Notes under the pieces: generated by a model
What the model was told of the DNA's origin: nothing
What the model saw: the letters and a program-made list of their open reading frames with translations, nothing else
Databases searched by the model: none
Program-made: the position numbers and the translations under genes
Part shown: piece by piece, positions 12,707 to 21,882 of the stretch
Layout of the letters: every line of letters starts with the position of its first letter
How positions within the stretch are numbered: position 1 is the first letter of the stretch
Assembly (NCBI RefSeq): GCF_010093535.1
Contig: NW_022985163.1
Coordinates: 2,488,817-2,552,816 of the forward strand
DNA from: Lindgomyces ingoldianus
Lineage: Eukaryota; Ascomycota; Dothideomycetes; Pleosporales; Lindgomycetaceae
Length of the DNA stretch: 64,000 nt
Reading direction: 5' to 3'

Positions 12707-13493
12707 ATGGCTTCGAAGAAGGACATGCGTCGGGCGGACCTCAGTATGTTGCACCTTCTTCCCTTCCCACGCTCTCCCAGACCCTTGGATTGCCCTTCTG
12801 CTCGCGTCACGTGCCTGCTGACTACTGACCTCCCCACAGTCGTCCCCTATGCCGAGCCGGCGAAGGAGAAGTCGGACGGCGATATAGCGAGTATGCCATC
12901 CCCAGCCAGCGAGTGATAGTCCTCTCTGACAGGCTGTCTCCAGGTACCATGGCCAGCACACTGCCAATGGCTGCTGTAAGTTTCGCATCCGGCTGTTGTG
13001 TCACACTGCTGATATCGTGTGTTAGATCTTTACTCGGAACAAGTAAGACAGTCCCAAAACGGATAGGGAGGGATTCAATGGGTTGTGCTAACGCTACGGG
13101 CTCTGAATAGGATGGTTGGATGGTAAATATCCCAGCTGCATGTTCTCGAACACTTATTCTAACGTCATGATAGGACTTCTGTAGTTTTCGCTATGCAATC
13201 GTGGCTCGCTGAGACCCCAGAGCAAAAGCGGACCTCGTCAACGCCGGCATATTTCTCCGTCGGCATGGCCTGTAAGTTGTCCTCCTGAAATTGCCGCACA
13301 CTTGAACGAAGACTAATGTGGCTTCAGTCATGTCGCTCATTGTTGTAAGTCCAGCCCATGAAACTGATTTGAGAGTACGTGGACTGAGCTCGGTGTCACA
13401 TAGGGATACATGCCTCTCTTCCTTCCGCCTCCTCAAGTGCGCACTGGAGCGGGATCCGGTACTGAGGCCCCCCCTGCTGCACCCCCGTCATGA
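12707..13493 (+). CDS. ER membrane protein Asterix (PAT10, UPF0139/WDR83OS family)
   Basis: Eight exons (12707-12743, 12840-12890, 12944-12975, 13026-13042, 13111-13122, 13174-13271, 13328-13344, 13404-13493) encode 117 residues. Every junction keeps phase, and the sum is 118 codons including the stop. The protein begins MASKKDMRRADLIVPYAEPA. The core TLPMAAIFTRNKMVGWTSVV leads into the first hydrophobic segment. A polar link with AETPEQKRTSSTPAYFSVGM follows, then a second segment FMSLIVGYMPLFLPPP and a Pro/Ala tail. This order matches Asterix, the small partner of CCDC47 in the PAT complex that shields polar transmembrane helices during ER membrane-protein assembly. I infer that role from the family. 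Exon 5 is only 12 nt, and exons 4 and 7 are 17 nt. Confidence 0.85.
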
Positions 13494-14246
13494 TCTTTGC
13501 AACTGCGGGCAAGGGATGCCAGCGCGGTGTGGAGGGGCGTTTGAATTGGTTCTTGTAAGATAATAGTAAAACGGTCGGCAACTGTAATTGTACTTTCGAA
13601 TTCGGACCGCGAGCTGCAGGGCGGGTTTGTCAAACGAGAGAGCGTTCATGCGTCCATGCAGAATGCAGATGCAGATCAAAGGCTCTGCCGTCCGGCGGAT
13701 TTGCACGACAAACACATCACATGCATGGAAGCATGGCGTTTTGTGAGATGAAAAAGCATGCTAGAATGTGATACCAGCCGAGGCGGAGGTCACGCTTTGA
13801 TGTGTGAGTGATTTAACAGACAGAGACTCTTTCAGGCGAAACTATCACTGTCGACCGGATGGTGCTAGGCATCCGGTGTGCACGGTGAAAATGCCCATTC
13901 TTCAAATTTAGAAGAGTGAATGCCTGACATACGTGACTCTGGGGTCCGGCCTGCGAGCACTTCGGAGGATGCAGATTGGTGAAGGGGGTGGCAGGCGCTG
14001 CTGTTTTGGTGGCAATGCAAAGTGGCCCGAGCGTATACCAAGCGCTGAGCCTTCGCCGCTTCACGCAGACTCACCCATTCCCCTCCTCACCCTCATAAAG
14101 AGCAGCCATCCTACCACTCTCCACTCTCCACTCTCACCACCCACACCAGTCTACCACTCCAGAGTATCGTCAGCGGCGCATCGATCGCATCCTCCCCACT
14201 CCTCTTCAACAGACTTACCCCAAGTTTTCGGGACAAACAGCTGTTT
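13494..14246. other. Intergenic region, Asterix trailer and eIF1 promoter/leader
   Basis: No gene seen. The last 150 bp before the eIF1 start is a CT-rich stretch with repeated ACTCTCCA-type units, typical of strong housekeeping leaders in filamentous fungi. Frames on either strand are short and lack conserved features. Confidence 0.55.
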
Positions 14247-14986
14247 ATGTCCATCGAGAATCTCAAGACTTTCGGTGAGTCTGAGCCCTCCCCCCAGCCC
14301 TCCCCGCACATCACCTGAAACCCGTCATCATGCGACACCACGTCCCGACGGCCGCGACGTTGGATATCTTAGAGTGCTGGTATACAGGTTATTCAATAGA
14401 GATTCAAAGAGTCACACTGTCGTCGCTGTCCTCGCTGTCGTCGCCTGTGGCCGTATTTGACCTCGTCCCCGAGCTCAGCTAACTCAGCCTTGCAGACCCC
14501 TTCGCCGAGGCCGATGAGGATACTGGCGAAACCAAGCAGTCGCAGAACTACATTCACATACGTATCCAGCGTAAGTACTCGTCCACGGCTTCTCCGATTT
14601 CGGAGGGGGGTGGTTGTCTTGTGTTGGGTCTCCCCGCAACGGGCACTCCCGCTAACCATGGATGGTGCAGAACGCAATGGTCGTAAGACGTTGACGACGG
14701 TCCAAGGCTTGCCCAAGAAATTCGACCAAAAGAAGATCCTCAAGGTCATCAAGAAGAAGTTCGCTTGCAATGGCACCATCGTGAACGACACGGAGATGGG
14801 CGAGGTGATCCAGCTCCAAGGCGACCAACGAAAGGATGTGCAGGAATTCCTCGTCGATAAGAAGGACGGCCTAGGCCTAGACTCTAAGGACATCAAAGTG
14901 CGTTGTCCACCACCCCCCTCGGTTGCATCGGCCTTTTAGGGTTGAGGTTTGTTAACGATAAATGTATTCAGGTCCACGGATTCTAG
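14247..14986 (+). CDS. sui1: Translation initiation factor eIF1 (SUI1)
   Basis: Four exons (14247-14274, 14496-14570, 14671-14897, 14972-14986) encode 114 residues, close to the yeast protein's length. eIF1 binds the 40S subunit near the P site, keeps the scanning complex open and rejects poor start codons. Visible hallmarks are the N-terminus MSIENLKTFDPFAEAD, NYIHIRIQQRNGRKTLTTVQ, the FACNGTIV/MGEVIQLQGDQR region and the C-terminus KDIKVHGF. The last exon carries only five codons including the stop. The start codon context is poor (TTT before the ATG, T after it), which fits known autoregulation of eIF1 genes. Introns are 221, 100 and 74 nt. Confidence 0.97.
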
Positions 14987-15657
14987 CCACCCCCATCGCC
15001 TCACGCCGCGCCCGCCTTCAGTTCCAGTGGGACATTTGCTCTCGCTGGCGTTTCTCCCAAGGACAACCCACTATTGACAATCACAGCCACAATTACAATC
15101 CCCTTGGTTTGCCCATCAACTCGAGGAACGGAAGGAAGGGGGGGGCATGAGGATGATACCCTGTTTCACCGGATAGGCGTCTGTCTTACAGCCGGCTAGA
15201 AAGTGACAACGTGCTCTACTTCCTTCTGCTTTTGTTACGATTCTTCATGAGTTTAGGAGAGAGGGGTATTTTAGCTATGGTTTGCTCGCCTGCGCCAGCC
15301 ATACTGATAACGGTGGCACACTCTTTTTCGGTCTTTTTAGTCGTCGATCTGTCGGTCATTCATTTACCTAATAGCAATGGAATTGTTATGGGATTTGAGT
15401 CATGGAACTGCTGTGAATATGTTGTCTTGAATGCCTTACTGTGAATGTGCCATAACCGCAAAGCCCAACGACGGGAGGTGTAGTTCTTTTCCATACATAT
15501 ACCTGTACAGTATACACTCTCAGAATCGGCGTAGTTGGAGGCCCCAAGTCCTATCTTTCACAATAATTCTACATTGCACCGCCGTCCCCTCACACCCTCC
15601 ATCTTCTGTTCCCTCCAACTAACGTATCTCACTCTGCCCACTCCCTTCCCCTCCCCT
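14987..15657. other. Convergent 3' intergenic region
   Basis: It lies between the ends of eIF1 (+) and the MBA1-like gene (-). It is T-rich in the middle, as expected for trailers and polyadenylation signals. No gene is supported. Confidence 0.55.
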
Positions 15658-17263
15658 CTACACAGCATCAGGATGCGCCAAGTTAAATTCCTCCATCTTC
15701 CGCATAAACTCATCCTCTTCCTTAATAGATTTCAAATCCGTCGGAGTTGCCCAACCCCAAATTTTCCATTCCTCCTCTTTCCCTCGCTTCATCATTCGCT
15801 GAAAGACTACGTATTCGTCTACGTCTTTTTCTATGCGCGAGATGCTAGGGCCGCCGTCGCCTTCGACTTCTTCCCGGGGTTTTGGGCCGGAGGGCGTCCA
15901 GAGGACGTCGGCATCGACAGGGTTTATGTTTGCGGGGCGGGCTAGGGATTGAAGGGGGTTGTATTTCTGCTTTCCCCTCGATGTCGGCACCACCTTAGGT
16001 TTATCATACGTGGTAATCAACTGCCTAGTTCGAAACCGTATAGTAATCTGACGCATAGCGCTTTCCTCGAAACCGCGCTGAGAGAATTTGTACGATCGAT
16101 TGGAGACGATGACGGGGCTACGGTGGTGCTTGAGGAGCCGCCATGTTATTGTTTGGGTCGCGGGACGCGCGGCGAGGTGCGTTATGAGGGGCTTCATGAT
16201 GGAGGAGAGGCAGATTTCCTGGAGGGCTTTTTCGTCTTTGCTGATGAGACGGGGCTGTTAGATTGGGTCTTAGGATGGGGCTGGGGGTGGGTGATTAAGT
16301 GGGAGGGGTGGTTGAGAAGGAGGGAAGAGACGAGGGAATTGGAGGGGAAAGGCAGAGAGGGAGTATATAAAGGAATTGGACATGAACACATACTCGGCAA
16401 ACCTCTTCCACATCTCCTCATACGCCACCTTCGCATCCGCCAAAGCCGACTTCCGACTCAGCTTCGGCCTGCCCTTGCCCTTCCTGACCCGAAATTTGTA
16501 TACAAAGCGCCTGTATCATCCACATTCGCAATCAGCTTCTATGCATCTGCCCAAGCAAGCCAAGGGGAACAACCCCCGCCTGTTGCTATTGCACACGGAC
16601 GGACAACCTCGACAATTGCGGGGGAACATGAGAGGGATACGGGGGGTTCAACATACGAGAACAAATCTGTAATTCGCGCCTTGAGCCACCGCCATTCATA
16701 GTAAGCCCTATTTTTTGGTTCCGTGAATGGGTTCGGTAATTCGCGCCATGAAGGACGGATGATTGTACCTAATCAAACAATTCCAAAAAATCAGCAAAAT
16801 CCACAATCATAAATACTAAATTGTATCCCTCATTAACACCACCTCACCGAGGAGGTGCTCAATTGACCTTGTACTTGCCCTTATACTTAACCTCATCCTC
16901 CAACACTTCGCTTTCCCCGCCTATACTACCCATACATCCATCGATAAACGAAATCTCATCCAACATACCAGGTAACAACCCATGTTCATCGGGCATAAAA
17001 TCCGGATTATCAATCTGCTCCTGGATCGCTGACGCCGGCGCCATACTTTTTTGATTCTTTGTCGCCGCGCGGATTTGGGAGGGGTCCATAAGGGGCTTTG
17101 TTTTCTGGAACGCGGGCGTGGATGAGATGTTACGGTAAAGGTGGGTTGGGATTGTGGGGGGGCGCCGTGCGCGTGAGTGGACTGGCTGAGGGAAGAAAAT
17201 GCATTGGCGGGTGGAAGGACCAGGAGGTCTGCGGAGGACACGGAGGGGGAGGTGGGTTGACAT
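15658..17263 (-). CDS. Mitochondrial Tim44-like domain protein (MBA1/mL45 family)
   Basis: Four exons (16969-17263, 16657-16768, 16394-16510, 15658-16240) give 368 residues. The N-terminus is rich in Arg and lacks acidic residues (RVLRRPPGPSTRQCIFFPQP), a likely matrix-targeting presequence. FMPDEHGLLPG joins through the first intron to TIIRPSWRELPNPF, then AYYEWRWLKARITDLFS. Later blocks are EEMWKRFADKDEKALQEIC and DVDEYVVFQRMMKRGKEEEW, which resemble the Tim44-like fold of Mba1, the inner-membrane receptor of the mitochondrial ribosome, and of mL45. I infer a role in anchoring mitoribosomes for co-translational insertion. The introns (200, 146 and 153 nt) are longer than most here. Reading exon 1 through its GTATGT donor instead reaches a stop at 16859, but then the conserved WRWLKAR block is lost. 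Confidence 0.78.
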
Positions 17264-17811
17264 TGTGGGTGTGTGGTGATGGTGGTGGTGGTGACGGGTG
17301 GTTGGAGGGTTTGGAAAAGTTGACCTGGGCCGATGGAGCGCCGGCGAAATCTCAATCTCCAGGACTAGAGGGCAAGTTACGCCGCCACGTGCATCTTTCC
17401 CCTTCAAATGTCTTCATGTCGTTGCATTCAATTTTGTTGAGTTGGTTTCATCAAGAGATACCTATATGCTGCTATATTTCAAATGTACACCAGAGGGTCG
17501 AGTTCATCCAATATCCATCCCAAGAAACTCAACCCCCGTTTCCCATTGGCTTCCCTACAGTACACCTCAGCACCCCAGCCGTGTAGCCTCCAATAAAACT
17601 TTAATACAGCGTCATGACGTTCCATAGCACCATTCAACTATCGTACACCACACGAAAAGAGAAGAGTTTTGAGCCGGGACTACAGAACCGAACCAGCCAA
17701 CGAACCTAAGCGCCCCGTGCTAATCCCAATCCCTCTAGCAATAATATTGATACAGAACAGCCTTCCGAATGGGAAAGGAGAAAGTAGAAAGGAAGTAGAA
17801 AGGAGGTAGGA
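17264..17811. other. Promoter of the MBA1-like gene and trailer of the carrier gene
   Basis: A 548-bp gap between two minus-strand genes. The part beside 17263 is purine-rich on the plus strand (pyrimidine-rich on the coding strand), as in other leaders in this window. No coding sequence is supported. Confidence 0.5.
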
Positions 17812-19097
17812 TTACATGTTGCTGCTTGTTCCAAGCAGCTTCAACACTCCCTCGTAAGTTCCGAACATGATAGCAGCGCTAGGGACGACTCGAAGCATAT
17901 GTGGAACAAGGCCGCCGTAGAGAGCTACCATACCTTCTTCTTTGAAGATTAGCCGGAAGCATTGGGCTAGGCTAGTATATTTGAGGTGTCCATTTTCCAT
18001 GGGGGCTTGTCGTAAGCGTGTACGGACGACCTGGAGAGAAGTGTTAGCACCATTCTCCAGGAGCTAAAAAAAAAAAGCTGGAGAATTGATGGGACGTACC
18101 TCATGCGGATACGTTAGCAAAGCCGCAATAAACTTCGCCGATCCCGCCGCCGTAATCTTCCCAGTCCACGCAATTGTCTGGTCCCAGACGGTTGGCGCTC
18201 GCCCACTATGCACCCTTCTTTCCTCCCGGTTCGCCAGAGCCAGCTTCATCTGTTCATACAACATCCACTGTAACGTACTCTCCGTAACGCCCAGATAACT
18301 TGCAGTCAACCCCCGATACAACCCCGGGATCCCTTCATTCCTCAACGTCTGCATGGTGCAGTCCAACGCATTCTTATACTGCCGACTCCGGCCATCCGCA
18401 TGAATACTTTTGTCCAGCTGCAACCGCGTCTTGACCAGCCAGACCGGATTCGTCGCTGTCCCGGTCACCACTCCCGCACACGCAGCCGCGCATAAATGCA
18501 CCCAGGCCGCTTCATTCCCGCCATTAAAGTAGTTGCTAATTATCCTCTTCCCATTTCCGTACGTATAGAAGTTTATGGCCCGCGCGGGCACCACACCAAT
18601 CAGATTCGGACCGAGGCCTTTGAAGAGCGCTCTCCAGCCCTCCGCTTTCGGAACCTGCCATAATATCTCGCCGGTTTCGCGAATGTGGAGGAACGAGCTG
18701 CGGGCTAGGGACATCGTTTCGATGGGTGGGAGACCGCGAGCAGCGCGGGCCGCGACGAGGTGTTGTTGGTAGTAGGTTGATTGAAGGCGGGTCTTAAGGA
18801 CGTCGAGCGGGGCGGTGAGGGTTGCGGAGGCCATACCACCTAGACTAGATAATTGTCAATAAATTTATCGACCACAGTCGCCAGAGTTGGCTAGAAAGAT
18901 GGGGCTTCGTACCCTCCAGCGATGAAATGCGCCCATGACTTTTCAAACGGCGAGCCACCCGCTGCTACCGGGGCACCATCGGACTTATTCTGCGATAACA
19001 CATTCCCAATTCCTCGCGGCTGTGTCGGAAGGGTCTGCTTGAATTGTGTGCTGTCTTCTCGAAAATTTCGAGGATGCGCGGCGTGTTCCAATGTCAT
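17812..19097 (-). CDS. rim2: Mitochondrial pyrimidine nucleotide carrier (Rim2-like, SLC25 family)
   Basis: Three exons (18913-19097, 18100-18844, 17812-18030) encode 382 residues. Three mitochondrial-carrier repeats are visible with signatures PLDVLKTRLQ, NPVWLVKTRLQL and YPHEVVRTRLRQ. The tryptophan in the second signature and the long polar insertion after the first helix (about residues 80-120) fit the Rim2/SLC25A33-36 branch, which exchanges pyrimidine (deoxy)nucleotides across the inner membrane and supports mtDNA maintenance. Two acceptors lie 5 nt apart at the first intron. Only the upstream one (exon from 18844) gives the expected FIAGGLGGMASATLTAPLDV. The C-terminal repeat ends with VPSAAIMFGTYE. 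The start ATG at 19097 is the first in frame. Confidence 0.9.
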
Positions 19098-19289
19098 GTA
19101 TGGAAAGAGCAGAGGGCAGACGTCAGGGCGAGGGTAGGGGTTTCCGAGAGTATTGTAGAAAAATTAGATGTGTTCAAGAGGAATGCAAACGTAGAAAATG
19201 CTCTGGAATGTGTGGAGACAGGTCTGAAGAGATCGACAGTTCGAACTCATCATCGAGAAATTTGGGATGGAACCCAACACAGTTTAGCG

Positions 19290-19349
19290 TCTGCAACCCG
19301 CAAGGAGAAAGCCGAGGGTGTTCAGCCTTTCGTCATATCGGAACATTTT
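19290..19349 (+). repeat. Copy A of a duplicated box upstream of the carrier gene
   Basis: This stretch shares GCCGAGG, TTTCGTCATATCG and AACATT, in the same order and nearly the same spacing, with 20651-20710. About three quarters of bases match by eye. It lies some 190-250 bp upstream of the carrier start. Confidence 0.6.
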
Positions 19350-20650
19350 TCACCCTCTTCTGTCTTTCAGTCTGTGGATCCGTACTCCGCCAAGGATCAT
19401 GATTGTTATCATAAAACCTTTGACAAACACTTAAAGATTGACGGGAAAAGCAACGACTACTTGAATCAACCGACGCCACCAGGCCAGCCATTATCATAGT
19501 ACACCCACACTTCCACTTGGGTTTCGCCCTACTCCTTTAGAAGTGCCCGCCCTGTGTAGCATTTGAATATTTCATCCACCCATGAGAGCTTTCGCCTTGT
19601 TCGGTTGTTACATCACTCTCCTAAGAGGCTTCCGTAACGGAAGTAACGGTGGAGCCAAGGCTGTGTTCAGCCCGATAAGATACTCCAGCACTGCGTCGCT
19701 ATCGTTGGTGTTTCAGCGATGATTTTAGGTGCCTTCCAGGGCCTCTTTCCTGTGGGTCTTTTATTCAACAAGGTTTCCTGTGTTGACGTATCCGATCCGT
19801 GGAAGATAGTCGGTCGGGAATCTTTCATTCAACGAGACTCGAGACTCCTAGCTTAAGGGCTCAATTATATTCAGTTCATCTAAGATCTTTCTCGGAAGCT
19901 TGCATCGACCACCAGCGCCGTGACCTATCTGTCACTCGCTCACTCGTCCCTTCGCTCTTTTGCCCAGTCTCGTACAGTAGCTCCTTTCGGGGGGCTTCTA
20001 GACCGCTTGCCATCGCAAAGGCTTTAAGCTGAGAAATGTAGTACTCAGGGCGGCCTCCGGGACTAAGCAGCTGCAAAGGATGCCGGTGTACATCCAAGGC
20101 TCGCCACCGTGACAAATTTAGGTATTGCACAGGCATTGTTGCCGTGAACTATTTTGTCTTTTGTCTTTTGTCTTGCCCGTATAGCTGTAGACTTTACATG
20201 CATCTTGCCCCTGATGCACCATAACACGCTTGTCGTCTAGTGTGCTGTCTGTTGGCGATTTGATATTTGTGAATGGGATTCCTCATGAACGGGATTTAGC
20301 ACTACAAAGTGGCCCAAAGAATAGGAATCACGAATTCTGACACTTGTTCTTCTTTAGAAGCTTCTGGGTCTGCTTGTACAAATCCTTCATGTACTTTTTC
20401 AGTAAACGTCGACGGTAATATAGAAGGTCGAGGCTACACTAATCTTTTGTAGATTCTCCGCTCGCCATTTGGTGTTGCTGGTACGCAGCTATCCAATGAC
20501 CGTAAACAAGAGGATAACACTGCAGTCAGGTGCGAAAACCCGCAGACGAGTCTAGCAACCTTGGAAAAAGTAAGTCGTGCCTAGAGTGCTTTCTCCACTC
20601 AATGTGTTAATTTCACCTGGCGTGAATGCGCGTCCAGTAGCTAAGCTATA

Positions 20651-20710
20651 TCTATGCAGTGCGCGAGAGAAGGCCGAGGCTGTCCCGCGTTTCGTCATAT
20701 CGCAACATTA
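20651..20710 (+). repeat. Copy B of the duplicated box, just upstream of CIA30
   Basis: This is the partner of the box at 19290-19349. It ends about 40 bp before the CIA30 start codon, so it is probably within the leader or core promoter. Confidence 0.6.
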
Positions 20711-20750
20711 CTACCGCAGCAATATCCTCCCTCTCGACAATTTTCCCCCA

Positions 20751-21687
20751 ATGCATCCATCAGCCAGATGTCTATCTCCAGGCTTCCTCAAGCGGAGTCT
20801 GGACGAATTCAAACGACTTTCCAATTTCGGTAAATTCTCCTCACCTGCCGCCGCGTTCAATGCCCGTCCAACCTTCCTGAATCCGCCATCACATCGCATC
20901 GCATTGAATCGAATGAAGCCGTCTAGATGCCAAACTAACATATACACCACCTTCAGCACTCAACCTTGAAGGCCTTAAAGTCCCAACCAAAGCCTACCCC
21001 CTCATTCTATTCGACTCCCCCGACTCCCTCACAGCATGCAAGCGCATGTCCGACAAAGACATCGGCGGCTTCTCGACCGCAAACCTCGACTTCCATCCCT
21101 CCACGCCCACCAGTCCCCCGCACGCGCGCTTCTACGGTAACATATCCATCGAGCTGCCCCGTGACCAACCTCACGTCCAACGAACCGGGTATGCCGCCTG
21201 GCGAACCCTCGACCGCGGATACACCCTCTTCGGAAAGTCGTTATGGGACGTCGATCCGTATGTCTACCTCGCCATCCACTTCAAATCCGACGGTCGAAAA
21301 TACTTTATCAACGTGCAAACTGAATCAATTGTACCGACCGACATCCACCAACACCGACTGTATTCCAAAACCCCGGGGGAGTGGGAAACGATTCTGATCA
21401 AGTGGAGTGAATTTGTGCGGACGAACCACGGGCAGGTTGTTGAGCCGCAGCGCGAGATGTTGACGCAAAAGGTGAGGACAGTGGGGATTGGATTGATTGA
21501 TCGTGTACCGGGGCCGTATGATTTGAGTATTAGTAAGATGTGGGCGACGAGTGCGGGGAGTGGGGATGAGATTTTGAGAGAGATTGAGGGGCCGATTACG
21601 GGATTGCCTATGAGGTCGAGTAGACAGGGTGCTTTTAAGAACTTGACACTGGAGAAGAAAGAACCGCCTGAAAAAGTTGTAGTCTAA
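20751..21687 (+). CDS. Complex I assembly factor CIA30 (NDUFAF1 family)
   Basis: Two exons (20751-20829, 20957-21687) encode 269 residues. The 127-nt intron has a GTAAAT donor and an acceptor in CACCTTCAG. It joins LDEFKRLSNF to ALNLEGLKVP, then SDKDIGGFSTANLDF. The CIA30 domain shows ARFYGNISIELP, RTGYAAWRTLDRG, SLWDVDPYVYLAIHFKSDGR and KTPGEWETILIKWSEFV. Family members bind assembly intermediates of mitochondrial NADH:ubiquinone oxidoreductase and are absent from the finished enzyme. The N-terminus has several Arg/Lys residues, compatible with import. The C-terminus past the domain is basic and variable. Confidence 0.92.
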
Positions 21688-21882
21688 GAAACCGTTATTG
21701 TCAAGCATATGGAGTGGCTGGCGTTTGGGCACTGGGGGCTTCGAATCGATTCAGCAGGAGTGTCTGGCAGGCATCGCCATCTCATTATGTGGCGTAAAAT
21801 ACGTTCGATAGCTGTACGTTCAACCATCCCGCTTCCTGTAGGAGATTGCTACAGAGTCACGTTCTCTCTCAATCACCCAGAC

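Larger units (their letters stand above)
19098..20750. promoter_or_regulatory. Divergent intergenic region between the carrier and CIA30
   Basis: This 1.65-kb region lies between two divergent genes for mitochondrial proteins. A long plus-strand open stretch at 19044-19499 overlaps the carrier's first exon and has no recognisable protein features. Two copies of a box of about 60 bp lie near each end (19290-19349 and 20651-20710). The middle shows short direct repeats (TTTTGTCTTTTGTCTTTTGTC-like near 20155) and nothing that looks coding. Confidence 0.5.

Noticed and set aside
15949..16701. 250-codon plus-strand open frame
   Set aside because: It is antisense to exons 2-4 of the MBA1-like gene, whose conserved blocks and splice phases explain the region. 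The plus-strand protein has no recognisable features.
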